From NCBI GenBank assembly GCA_963971285.1, contig OZ020248.1:24759873-24823872 (forward strand): a stretch of 64,000 nucleotides of DNA, written 5' to 3'. Of this stretch, positions 27,001 through 34,578 are shown piece by piece (positions within the stretch are counted from its first letter, which is position 1; every line of letters starts with the position of its first letter). Both the position numbers and the translations under genes were made by a program. This DNA is from Astropecten irregularis. Lineage: Eukaryota > Echinodermata > Asteroidea > Paxillosida > Astropectinidae. The notes beneath the pieces were generated by a model, which saw only the letters and a list, made by a program, of their open reading frames with translations, had not been told where the DNA came from and ran no database searches.

Positions 27001-28861
27001 CCCCCCCCCTTAGAGTTCTTCAACCCCCACCCCTTCAGAGTCCGTCAACCCACACCCCTTTGAAGGCCTTTGACCTCCATCCCTTAGTACATTGGTCTAT
27101 ACAAGTGAATTATATGTGCATACCAGTGATTACTGTACACATTTGTCAAGACTGATTTCTCAATGTTGTCAATGTTGTTTCCCACTCAGGATCCATGGGT
27201 TCCTCAGTCCTTGATAGGACAAGTTTTGTATGTGGTGCTTCTGCAGGCTCATACGCCCTGTTGTCTGCACACCTTGCTAATGTTCTATTGGTAAGCGGAC
27301 TCTTTTTTTATAGTCAATCTTTGACATGTGAATGAAAAAGAACTTGACCATAGTGGGATTCGAACCTGCGACTCCCAGCTTGCCATAGTTAGTATTCTGG
27401 TCGTAAGCCAAGCATTCGTAGAAAAGTGATCTTAAGAACTCTACAAGCTGAGAGCCTTTGAAGATTTTTTTAAATGGGAGGAAAACTCTTGATGAGAGTT
27501 TTTTTCTCCATGCAGAGAAGACAAGGATTGATCTTTGAGGGTTGGTTTTTTTTATATGGGAGGAAACCCCTCATGGTCAATATGTCAGATAAAAGTCAGG
27601 TAGGGACTATAAACAATCGTTTTGTATCCTTGGTGGGATTCGAACCTGCTGAGATAGGAGGCAAGGGCAGAAACTGCCACATCAACCTCTGAGGAGTGAC
27701 CTTTGATTCCTTTTTAATTCATGGAACAAGTTCAATAACCGTCGGTTAGTAAGAACTTGGTTGCCATTTAATCTTGCTCATATCGACCATCAAGTGAACA
27801 ACTCTCATCAGACCTCTACTTATCATCAAGTGTTCTTTGTTGTGCTCTCTCAAAAGCTAAACACAATGCAATATTGATAAGCAGTGAGACCATGCCCTTT
27901 AGTTGGGTTCCAGATTGCTAACTTTACTAAGGCATGCAAGGTTCATTTCATTTTTTTTTTTTTTTTACATTTCCAAAGATTTTATTTTCAGTTTGGTGCT
28001 TTTCTTTTCTGCAGAATTTTTCTGAAATGAAGATTGGAGCTGTACGTGTTGGTGTAGTTTTAGCCTTAGGTAAGTCTCAAATCCAGTTACCTACCTTACT
28101 CTACCATCTGAGCCATCCAGCCTAATGATGAGGGCCTTCCATGTAGTAAATGGTTTCTGCTTAAGGTACCAGTCTGAAGCCGTGATATAACCCATTAGCT
28201 GTCCTACCAGTACTCTACCATCTCAGCTATCCAGTGATGGGGTTTCCATACTATTTTTGATCAGGGTGCCAGTCAACTGCCATATCAGTACCCTATATGT
28301 ACCCCCTGAGTTATCCAGCCCTATGATGGGGCCTCCCTGTAGTCACTGTTTTACTCAGTGTGCCAGTCAGAAGTCATACTTGTACATGTATAACCCACTA
28401 ACTGTACTACTAGCACTGTACCATCTGAGCTATCCAGCCCTATGGTGGGGCCTCCCTATAGGCAACGATCTTTGCCCAGGGTGCCAGGCAGAAGCCATAT
28501 AACTCATCAACTGTCCTACTCTAACTGTACTCTGACATCTCTAAGCCATCCAGACCTTTGCTGGAACTTTGTAGGTCCTAATTCCCTTGTGTCTTCTTCT
28601 CTCTTCTTCCCCTCTCCCGTCTCAGTGAGCTTAGACTTTGGTCTTGCAGTCTACAGACGCTACTCTGGTCTCAAGACGGCCACCTCCTTCGCGGCCCACC
28701 TCATGGGCATCGCCATCGGTCTCAGCGTCGGTCTCTTCATCGTGCGCAACTACAACCAGCGGCTGCACGAACGCCTCACCCTCTGGCTCTTCACGGTCCT
28801 GTACATTGCATTCATCATATTTGTCATATTCTGGAACATATTTTACAAGCCGGCCGTATAG
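12051..28861 (+). CDS. RHBDL3: EF-hand rhomboid protease, RHBDL1/RHBDL3-like (8 exons, 388 aa)
   Basis: Rhomboid serine proteases cut membrane proteins within the bilayer. Coding exons are 12051-12149, 15949-16113, 19619-19849, 23820-23986, 24599-24711, 27190-27290, 28015-28069 and 28626-28861 (stop TAG); all junctions are GT-AG and the phases agree. Residues 35-46 and 73-84 form two EF-hand loops, both degenerate (Ala at position 12 of the first). The membrane part shows the WR motif (W210, R211), the H219-H224-N228 pattern of the second segment, catalytic Ser276 in GASAG, the run YALLSAHLAN, and catalytic His335 in FAAHLMG. The end, from RRYSGLK to VFWNIF, matches RHBDL1/3. Length 388 fits the family (about 400-440). 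Oddities: GASA instead of GxSG, and a CAGTAG acceptor at exon 4. RHBDL1 and RHBDL3 cannot be told apart by eye. Confidence 0.9.
12243..12541. mobile_element. MITE with TTGTTGTGTTGCCCTC ends, copy 1
   Basis: It begins AAAAATTGTTGTGTTGCCCT and ends with the complement (GAGGGCAACACAACAATTTTT). The interior has GAGTTTTTATA and GACCGACCGACCC-type blocks. A second copy, in the opposite orientation, lies at 34317-34578. It sits in rhomboid intron 1. Confidence 0.7.
12542..13469. other. Intronic stretch, nothing recognised
   Basis: This is part of rhomboid intron 1 and is AT-rich, with no repeat or exon that I can support. Confidence 0.4.
13470..13720. repeat. Dispersed repeat beginning in an ATAATAATAAT tract
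   Basis: After ATAATAATAATTATACCACG the sequence continues with TTATAAAGCGCATTTTCC and, further on, GAGTTCCAGTAACGAGGACC and GAATGCCCTGTCCCCTGCCC. This arrangement is familiar from non-coding repeats in marine invertebrate genomes, but I see only one copy here. The call rests on resemblance. Confidence 0.35.
13721..15139. other. Intronic stretch with a GC-rich patch
   Basis: Part of rhomboid intron 1. The patch 14395-14830 is clearly richer in GC than its surroundings and could be an enhancer or an unrecognised untranslated exon. I found no exon with good splice sites and an open frame in it. Confidence 0.35.
15140..15221 (+). mobile_element. TTAA MITE, copy 2 (left end only)
   Basis: TTAA (15140-15143) is followed by AGGTAGTATCATACTTTGGT and the inner sequence shared with copies at 10516 and 58137. 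The match stops at GGGTATGAAGATG, so this is a truncated left end. Confidence 0.7.
15749..15901. mobile_element. Palindromic MITE, CAGGG-type ends
   Basis: It is almost a perfect hairpin: CAGGGCCAATTTCACTAACG on the left is matched by CGTTAGTGAAATCAGCCCCTG on the right. The inner arms AAGCCCAAATCCATCGCTAA and their complement also pair. It lies in rhomboid intron 1, about 50 bp before exon 2. Confidence 0.7.
16335..16620 (+). mobile_element. tRNA-derived SINE, family A, copy 2
   Basis: Box A (TGGCAAAGTGCG, 16337-16348) and a perfect box B (GGTTCGATCC, 16380-16389) are present. The body includes TTCTCCGGGTTCTCCTGTTT and CCTCCCTCCACAAAAACC, resembling the body of the element at 4288-4571. It lies in rhomboid intron 2. 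Confidence 0.75.
16621..17284. other. Intronic stretch, nothing recognised
   Basis: Part of rhomboid intron 2 with no supported feature. Confidence 0.4.
17285..17575 (-). mobile_element. 3' fragment of a LINE (non-LTR retrotransposon)
   Basis: On the - strand the frame ending near 17425 reads ECASNRPSWRASIHKAAASF, then EVTRRLKLAAARDN, a CAG-repeat stretch and a stop. An Arg-x-x-Trp-Arg block followed by a Phe-Glu and Arg-rich helix is the usual look of the C-terminus of LINE ORF2 proteins, after the reverse transcriptase. No RT motif remains in the window, so only the last part was inserted, as is usual for 5'-truncated LINEs. Confidence 0.45.
17576..18770. other. Intronic stretch, nothing recognised
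   Basis: Part of rhomboid intron 2. A run of about 20 T lies at 17669-17689. No exon or repeat family was identified. Confidence 0.4.
18771..18983. mobile_element. Palindromic MITE, AGGCGCCTTTCCATATG ends
   Basis: The arms are long and near perfect: AGGCGCCTTTCCATATGTGC and GCATATGGAAAGGCGCCT, then TTCATCCGCTGCGTATACG and its complement. A second copy of the CATATGGAAAGG block occurs internally at about 18875-18890. It is CpG-rich, has no reading frame, and lies in rhomboid intron 2. Confidence 0.7.
19250..19465. mobile_element. Foldback element carrying histone 3'-end-like stem-loops, copy 1
   Basis: The two arms are inverted around 19370/19371. Each arm runs from a histone-type stem-loop outward through ACCCCATACTCA, CAAAAGAG and ATGTCACAT to a TTGTGGTAAC-like end. 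The outer flanks (TAAGACTATGAATGGC and GGATTGCATTTT) are also shared with copy 2 at 20075-20403. No reading frame is present. It is in rhomboid intron 2, about 150 bp before exon 3. Confidence 0.7.
19371..19386 (+). promoter_or_regulatory. Histone mRNA 3' stem-loop-like sequence
   Basis: The 16 bases GGCTCTTTTCAGAGCC form a 6-bp stem with a TTTC loop, the exact form of the replication-dependent histone stem-loop. ACCCC follows, as in histone genes. Twelve bases after the stem comes CAAAAGAGA, which matches 7 of 9 bases of the sea urchin downstream element CAAGAAAGA that pairs with U7 snRNA. No histone gene is next to it. A second stem-loop (one G-T wobble) lies on the - strand at 19355-19370. 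Confidence 0.55.
19917..20071. mobile_element. Palindromic MITE, CAGG...CCCCTAGG ends
   Basis: It starts CCAGGTGCTGATTTCATAAA and ends TTTTATAAAATCGGCCCCTA, with inner arms rich in GCGACGCGTCGCA. The end motifs fit the CAGGGGCC family listed at 32551. It lies in rhomboid intron 3, directly between exon 3 and the second foldback. Confidence 0.6.
20075..20403. mobile_element. Foldback element carrying histone 3'-end-like stem-loops, copy 2
   Basis: The arms repeat those of 19250-19465. A - strand stem-loop (20165-20180, loop TTGC) and a + strand stem-loop (20293-20308, exact) face outward. Between them is a further inverted repeat: GTCAGTATATACTCTGGCCG and GCCAGAGTATACTGAC around TCTTCAGTAGAA. 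It may be the fuller form of the element, or may have another palindrome inserted in it. It lies in rhomboid intron 3. Confidence 0.65.
20293..20308 (+). promoter_or_regulatory. Histone mRNA 3' stem-loop-like sequence, second copy
   Basis: GGCTCTTTTCAGAGCC is again exact, followed by ACCCTGTATTCA and CAAAAGGGA. The order and spacing match the copy at 19371. The opposite arm at 20165-20180 keeps the full stem but has TTGC as loop. Confidence 0.5.
20871..21139. mobile_element. MITE with CAGGGCTCGAA ends
   Basis: CAGGGCTCGAATTTCGTG at the left is mirrored by GATATTTCGAGCCCTG at the right. The interior repeats ATCACTAGACAGC and ACTAGACTT blocks in both halves. CAGGG ends are common in hAT elements, but I see no clear 8-bp duplication here. 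It lies in rhomboid intron 3. Confidence 0.6.
21233..21343. mobile_element. Palindromic MITE, GGGCCTGTTTGTTTCA ends
   Basis: GGGCCTGTTTGTTTCAGACG at the left is matched by GCGTGAAACAAACAGGCCC at the right, with GGATCCGGATCC and CGGATCC blocks inside. A lone GGGCCTGTTTGTT also follows exon 3 at 19860. Confidence 0.65.
21532..21692. mobile_element. Small MITE, ATAGCGCTCC-type ends, copy 2
   Basis: It is the second copy of the element at 1560-1745, with ends ATAGCGCTCCGCACTT and TTAGTGCGGAGCGTTATT and the same interior. It lies in rhomboid intron 3. Confidence 0.65.
21693..23151. other. Intronic stretch, nothing recognised
   Basis: Part of rhomboid intron 3. No exon, RNA gene or repeat family was identified. 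Confidence 0.4.
23152..23315. mobile_element. Foldback MITE with CCTGCCTTTTGTCCG arms
   Basis: ATTACTGTGGTGTCC plus GCCTGCCTTTTGTCCG on the left is mirrored by CGGACAAAAGGCAGGC plus ACACCGCAGTAAT on the right. The arms are about 50 bp each around a unique centre. It lies in rhomboid intron 3. Confidence 0.65.
23398..23757 (+). mobile_element. tRNA-derived SINE, family B, copy 2
   Basis: Box A (TGGTGTAGTGG, 23408-23418) and box B (GGTTCAAATCC, 23454-23464) are followed by the same CACCCAGGTGTAAATGGGTA body as the element at 9005-9350. It ends only about 60 bp before rhomboid exon 4. Confidence 0.75.
24881..27086 (+). repeat. Minisatellite with CCTTCAACCCCACCCCTTAGAGT units, split by a transposon
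   Basis: Units of about 23-25 bp repeat at 24881-25250 and resume at 26668-27086; the 1417 bp between are a hAT insertion. A longer composite block (CCTAACCTTGCCTTTAACCT then GGCCCTTAGAGTCTGTCAAC) occurs three times, near 24945, 26677 and 26865, which shows higher-order duplication. The strand is strongly C-rich. It lies in rhomboid intron 5, just before the exon with the catalytic serine. Confidence 0.85.
25251..26667. mobile_element. Non-autonomous hAT element, 1417 bp, with perfect 8-bp duplication
   Basis: The ends are a 14-bp perfect inverted repeat, CAGTGTTTCCCCTG. The flanks are an identical 8-bp duplication, CCTTCAAC, at 25243-25250 and 26668-26675. CAGTG ends with 8-bp duplication identify the hAT superfamily. 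Just inside the left end is a hairpin, GTGAGGCGG against CCGCCTCAC, with more GCCTCAC repeats nearby. Open frames inside are short and show no transposase features (no BED finger, no dimerisation domain), so it looks non-autonomous. Confidence 0.85.
27345..27700 (-). mobile_element. Two tRNA-derived SINE fragments
   Basis: The - strand box B sequence GGTTCGAATCCC appears at 27355-27366 and again at 27635-27646. Each is followed on the + strand by sequence that resembles the 3' half of a tRNA. No box A could be found at the right distance, so these are SINE pieces and not tRNA genes. They lie in rhomboid intron 6. Confidence 0.5.
28090..28560 (-). repeat. Tandem array of tRNA-like SINE heads, about 110-bp unit
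   Basis: A block reading ACCATCTGAGCTATCCAGCC recurs near 28107, 28216, 28304, 28421 and 28533, with spacings of roughly 90-117 bp. On the - strand it is CTGGATAGCTCAGATGGTAG, a classical tRNA box A. Between the blocks, ATGATGGGGCCTCCCTGTAG and GGTGCCAGTCAGAAG also repeat. A SINE head has therefore been amplified in tandem; it fills most of rhomboid intron 7. Confidence 0.7.
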
Positions 28862-30200
28862 CATCTGGAGACGTCGACCCCGGGTGCGAGGAGGCTTCCA
28901 TATTAAGTTTGTATAAAAAAATTCCAAAAAAAAAAAAATTAGAAAAAAAAAATCAATATTGTATTTGTACCAGAAATTCATCCAGGGATTTTTTCAGAGT
29001 TGAAAGTTTGAGCAACGAAGGCCCTGCGATAGTTTTATTGTAGTATATAAAATGACGTTCAAATTGAGGGTTGGTTGTTTGGTTTTGTAAACTTTAGACG
29101 TATTTGATGAGAGTTTTTGCAGCTTTTTTGTAGAGTTGCCCAAAGAATGTTTTCATGTCGCAAAACAAGAAAACAAAAGCATTTCTAGATGTCTTGTGTT
29201 AATAATGACGTTATTTATTGGCAGGTGTGCTATATTTATTGTATTACTGTTTGTTTGCAGTGTGCTACTAATAATACGTGCAATGTTTGATATTTATTCA
29301 TTGATCAGTGGTAGGAGTGAAGAAGTAGAGAAATACCTAGTTGAGCTGGTCTAGTCGTCAGGAAAACCTGAAATGTTTATTTGCAAGGATTGGACGGAAA
29401 GCCAGTGGCAGTTTTAGAATAGGTTTTTCTTGAGACTTCTGCTCCACTCACTAGGTGCTGTTGGAGTTGCTTGTGTTTGCCAGGCATAGGGTGTACATTT
29501 TGGAGTGAATACAGTTTGTTAGTATTGTTGATCATAAGTGTCGAATTGTTGCACAGTTTTGACAGTGTGTATTTGAGTAGCTTTCCCAGGTCGACCCGGA
29601 TCAGCCCTGTGCTGTTTAAGTAGCTCCGACATCATTCTGGGACTTCGCCTGATGCCGCCCCGACCAACTGTGCTGGAGCAGCAGGGTCTGTCTTGCTCAC
29701 TCGGATGGATGGTGTCGCTTGCACGTTGTGGATTTAGTATGTCATCCTTCCGTCCTCTTACTGAGCTCTCGGAGACAAGAAACCTGTTGAACCACTAAAG
29801 GACAATGTTAATTTTTGTACTCACGTCGCCTTGCTCACTACAACCTCAAGAGGGCGCATGAGAGCTCTCAGTCCTGGCTAACCTGATGAATCTACCCAAG
29901 TCAACTAGAGGAAGCTAGTGGAACAAACTCGATAGCATTTTACTTCATTTTCCTTTGCTTGCCACTCCATAAATTACCGGTAATACCATTTCTCCAGCCA
30001 AACCATTGTGCTACTATGTACATAATGCTATGAACCACCTTCCCATGTGACTTATGAATATTTTAGGCACCTTGTTGCGGAGAGTGCACTCAAGTCCACT
30101 GATTGATTAAGAGGGCAGTGTGATTGGTATTAATGCGGCATCACACTGTCGTTGTGGCTGTGGTCATACTGGTGATCAAAACCATCCATTGTTTCTGGTC
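28862..30200 (+). other. Putative 3' UTR of the rhomboid gene
   Basis: After the stop at 28861 there is no acceptor-flanked coding exon. A-rich runs occur at 28925-28955. No AATAAA is present before the minisatellite; the first good ones are at 33069-33074 and 33098-33103. Either an atypical signal is used here or the 3' UTR is over 4 kb long and includes the 22-bp minisatellite. Confidence 0.4.
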
Positions 30201-30204
30201 AGAG

Positions 30205-31800
30205 CCTGCCATATTTGAAGTAACAGCCTTTGTTTGAGGTTACAGCCAGCCATGTTTGAGGTTACAGCCAGCCGTGTTTGAGGTTACAGCCAGCCATGTT
30301 TAAGGTTACAGCCAGCCATGTTTAAGGTTACAGACAGCCATGTTTGAGGTCAAGCCAGCCATATTTGAGGTAATACAGACAGCCATGTTTGAGGTTACAG
30401 ACAGCCATGTTTGAGGTCAAGCCAGCCATGTCTGAGGTTACAGACAGCCATGTTTGAGGTTACAGCTACCCACGTTTGAGGTTACAGCCAGCCATGTTTA
30501 AGGTCGAAGCCAGCCATGTTTGAGGTTACAGCCAGCCATGTTTGAGGTTACAGCCAGCCATGTTTAATGTCAAAGCCAGCCATGTTTGATGTTACAACCA
30601 GCCATGTTTGAGGTTACAGCCAGCCATGTTTGAGGTTACAACCTGCCATGTTTGAGGTTACAACCAGCCGTGTTTGAGGTTACAAGACGACATGTTTGAG
30701 GTTACAGCCAGCCGTGTTTGAGGTTACAGCCAGCCATGTTTGAGGTTACAACAAGCCATGTTTGAGGTTACAACCAGCCATGTTTGAGGTTACACCCAGC
30801 CATGTTTGAGGTTACAGCCAGCCATGTTTGAGGTTACAGCCAGCCATGTTTGAGGTTACAGCCAGCCATGTTTGAGGTTACAGCCAGCCATGTTTGAGGT
30901 TACAACAAGCCATGTTTGAGGTTACACCCAGCCATGTTTGAGGTTACAGCCAGCCATGTTTGAGGTTACAACAAGCCATGTTTGAGGTTACAACCAGCCG
31001 TGTTTGAGGTTACAACAAGCCATGTTTGAGGTTACAACCAGCCATGTTTGAGGTTACAGCTAGCCATGTTTGAGGTTACAGCCAGCCATGTTTGAGGTTA
31101 CAGCCAGCCATGTTTGAGGTTACAGCTAGCCATGTTTGAGGTTACAGCCAGCCATGTTTGAGGTTACAACAAGCCATGTTTGAGGTTACAACCAGCCGTG
31201 TTTGAGGTTACAACAAGCCATGTTTGAGGTTACAACCAGCCATGTTTGAGGTTACAGCTAGCCATGTTTGAGGTTACAGCCAGCCATGTTCGAGGTTACA
31301 GCCAGCCATGTTTGAGGTTACAGCTAGCCATGTTTGAGGTTACAACAAGCCATGTTTGAGGTTACAACCAGCCATGTTTGAGGTTACAGCTAGCCATGTT
31401 TGAGGTTACAGCCAGCCATGTTTGAGGTTACAACAAGCCATGTTTGAGGTTACAACCAGCCGTGTTTGAGGTTACAACAAGCCATGTTTGAGGTTACAAC
31501 CAGCCATGTTTGAGGTTACAGCTAGCCATGTTTGAGGTTACAGCCAGCCATGTTCGAGGTTACAGCCAGCCATGTTTGAGGTTTCAGCCAGCCATGTTTG
31601 AGGTTACAGCCAGCCATGTTTGAGGTTACAGCCAGCCATGTTTGAGGTTACAGCCAGCCATGTTTGAGGTTACAACCAGCCATGTTCGAGGTTACAACCA
31701 GCCATGTTTGAGGTTACAACCAGCCATGTTTGAGGTTACAGACATCCATTAATATGAGGTCAAGCCAGCAATGTTTGCCATCAAAGCCAGCCTTAGTGGA
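30205..31800 (+). repeat. 22-bp minisatellite, about 70 units
   Basis: The unit is CATGTTTGAGGTTACAGCCA plus GC, repeated head to tail for about 1.55 kb. The variable bases lie between TTACA and CATG: forms include GCCAGC, ACAAGC, ACCAGC(C/G) and GCTAGC. The series ACAAG, ACCAGCCG, ACAAG, ACCAG, GCTAG, GCCAG recurs near 30970, 31168 and 31432 (steps of 9 and 12 units), so blocks have been duplicated as wholes. Edge units are worn and central ones near identical. The unit length is not a multiple of three and each register meets a stop, so it is not coding. Confidence 0.95.
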
Positions 31801-32070
31801 GGTAGAATATTGCCTGTCTGATACAACTGAAGGATGAATTTGTGCATTCCCTGCAATGTTTTTTAACATTATGCCAGTAACAGTGTAGAAACTGTATTCA
31901 GATAAACATTATCCGAGAACCTACACAAATAAGACTGTTTCGGTCTGCTTATTCTTGCCAAAGATGTAAAAACCAAACGAATATACAGTTGGATACCGTG
32001 TTGTGTCAATACAATTTACCGAACACTGAATCTGATAAATTTCTCAAATTTTTAACATCCATAATAAATC

Positions 32071-32183
32071 TGTGGATCGGTTTGCGGAAACACCATGTGT
32101 TTCGCACTTCTACTTCGTTCGCACTTTTCGTAAGGTCTCAACGTTTCGACTAGCCTGCTCTAGTCATCATCAGGAGACAGAAG
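32071..32183 (-). mobile_element. Penelope-like element fragment with hammerhead-like motif, copy 1
   Basis: On the - strand, CTGATGA is followed by T, a 6-bp hairpin stem (GACTAG, CTAGTC) and GAAAC, then GTTGAGAC. GTCTC before CTGATGA can pair with GAGAC to form stem I, and ACGT can pair between two copies as stem III. Type I hammerhead ribozymes of this layout are known from Penelope-like retroelements. The motif spans 32135-32178. The flank TGTGGATCGGTTTG to the left is shared with 54597-54722. No coding part is present; it is a fossil fragment. Confidence 0.55.
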
Positions 32184-32550
32184 TGTCAAATAACCACAAG
32201 GGAAGCTGACTGGTAATTGAAAACTCTCACATAATGTTTTAGAAGAGTGCATGTGTATAAATAGTATAAGTGACCGAGCCTTCCATAAACCCTAGCCATA
32301 CCACGTCTGCCTAAATCCATGTAGAGTCTCACAGATTTCTTTGGAAGAATTGGAATAGTAGATCTCGGCTCACCATTAATTTTGATTACTGGGAGCCTTA
32401 TTAGTTTTAAATTGACCTACATAGAGTCCTTAGAAAAGGCTATGGGTGTGTCGCACAGTGTTGAACTTGGGAAGATTCGGGAGTAAGATCCAAGTACATG
32501 GTAGAGTTGTTTGGACTTTGGAACTTGTTATCAAACTGAAAAACAAATGA

Positions 32551-32800
32551 CCAGGGGCCAATTTCATAGAGCTGCTTAGCACACACAAAATTGCTTAGCA
32601 CAAAAATGGCTTGTCCAATTAAACAAACCACCATTGAAAATTCGATTTGATATTCATGGTCAGCGAACAACAGCGAATCGAAAGAACAATTTCAAGTGAT
32701 ACACAACACATGGACATTTGGAAACATGTTTTTATTGAGACAGAAATGTCATGCTTAGCAATTTTTTTGTGCTAAGCAGTTGTATGAAACTCGCCCCTGG
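32551..32800. mobile_element. MITE, CAGGGGCCAATTTCATA ends, copy 1
   Basis: CCAGGGGCCAATTTCATAGA at the left mirrors TATGAAACTCGCCCCTGG at the right. Inner arms GCTGCTTAGCA and TGCTAAGCAG pair as well. Two further copies of this 250-bp form are at 36238-36489 and 39558-39806. Confidence 0.75.
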
Positions 32801-34316
32801 TTGATAAATTGTATTGGAGTATATACTCGGAATTTAGAGGTGATGGTTTGTGCATTTTGAAGTGTCACATCGCTTCAAGTGGAAGCCAGCTTGTTAGACG
32901 AACAGGTGGGTTCTTTAATTGATTAATACATGTAATCTGATTTGCTGGGCAATAATCTTTGAGTGCCCGATTACATTGTACATAATTCGGTTCGGCGCTG
33001 GCCACCACAAGTACATGAGATGTCATGATGTACAGAGTTACAATTAATTCAACCTCTCCCTGGTGGAGAATAAAGTTTTGTAAACGTAAAAGTTGAAAAT
33101 AAACACATTTGTAAGCTCGAGTGAACGTTAACCGATCATATAATAACTCAAAACATGAACATTGATTTTGGTTTATTAAGATTGGTTGCGTTGGGTGTTA
33201 GTGTTACTGCCATTCTAAATCATATACTGAAATGTTTGGTATTGGCATTTAATAACTGTATGACTAAAGTAATAGTACTAATGAATAATAATTTATATAA
33301 ACAACAGTAATAATGTAAGAAGTTGATGTAAAGAAATGGAATGTATTTAAAGAGATATTGTGAGAAAATGTATATTTGTGTGATTTATTTATAGGTTCTT
33401 AATTTGTAAAATAAAATATTGGCTTATTAATAATTTGGACTGATTTGATTAAGTACTTAACATTCAAATTATTTCTAGATTCACTTAGCATTAAATGCAA
33501 GGTCAAAGATAACACAATTAATTTTATGCATTTCTTTGCAGCATTTGCATAATTTTCCAATAATGACTCAAATTCTATACGAAATCTTGCCATCCTAATT
33601 CTGTTACAAGATTTGTTTGAATAATTAAGAATGGATATATTTTCCTTGATAGTTGATGTTGATATAAATATTTCACCCGATGCTAACAAATAATTTATGT
33701 CATGTATACCCAGTATACATCGTTCAAATATTGTAAAGGTAGCAGATCGAATTGTCGGTAGATTACGTATAGAGAGGAAAAAAGTTGTTTTAATTAAAAA
33801 TGTATGCAGATACTTTGCTTGTAAAATGGATTGTTTATATAAATGTGCTGTTTTGCGGTGGCTCGGTCAATTTTATTACAGCTTTATTTTTTATTCAAAT
33901 CATCCATATAGTTGTTAAATGCATTATTTATTCCGAAAACAAATTAATAAAAACAACACGATTTAGTTGGACGGCGGTGCTTTTTATCAATCTTAAAAAA
34001 TATGCTATGGTCTGTTGAACATTTCCTTTTTTTAATTGAGCTATACTTTGAGGTCATGCTGAATTAGTTCTACAACTCTCAACGACCACTTCCCGTGCAA
34101 TGTCGATGTTTATTTACCTTCAAGTTTCCTTTGGGTATAGTTATTTCAAGCTAAGAAAACAATTTGGTCAAGAATTTGCCTTATCAATCAGTTCGACAGG
34201 TGTACAGTGGTATCATCGGGTTTGATATTGGCTCTGCTATGCCGATTAGAGCTCTGAGTCGACTGAAATTTGTGTCGACAACATTGCAGACACCGTACCT
34301 GCATTGTAATTAGGCC
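32801..34316. other. Intergenic stretch with two polyadenylation signals
   Basis: AATAAA occurs at 33069-33074 and 33098-33103 and could end a long rhomboid 3' UTR. The remainder is AT-rich with no supported gene or repeat. Confidence 0.4.
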
Positions 34317-34578
34317 TAAAAAAAATTGTTGTGTTGCCCTCAAGTGGACAAATTTAAAAATTTGGTCGGTCGGTCGATTTTTTTTTTTTTTTTTTGGCAG
34401 ACTTTCAAACATTTAAGAATAAATACAGGATCTATGGTTACCAGGGCTTATAAATCAACGGTCCTGGGTCGTTTTGAGGAGACACGCTTTTTTACTGCTA
34501 AATCGTACATTTTCTGTCAAAAATGGTGAGTTTTTTTTTTTATAAAAAAAAGAGGGCAACATAACAATTTTTTTTAGG
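34317..34578. mobile_element. MITE with TTGTTGTGTTGCCCTC ends, copy 2
   Basis: AAAAAATTGTTGTGTTGCCC at the left is mirrored by GAGGGCAACATAACAATTTTT at the right. The interior (GGTCGGTCGGTC, AAACATTTAAGAATAAATAC, GTCGTTTTGAGGAGACACGC) is the reverse complement of that at 12243-12541. Confidence 0.7.

Noticed and set aside
27345-27420. A tRNA gene on the - strand
   Set aside because: Only the box B half is tRNA-like; no D arm or box A is found upstream.
28631-28981. 116-codon frame on the - strand
   Set aside because: Antisense to the last rhomboid exon, whose frame is clearly the coding one.
30205-31800. CRISPR-like array
   Set aside because: Units are contiguous 22-mers without unique spacers, in a eukaryotic gene setting; it is a minisatellite.
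30205-31800. A repetitive protein encoded by the 22-bp array
   Set aside because: The unit is not a multiple of three and the cycle of frames meets stop codons (TGAGGT read as TGA).
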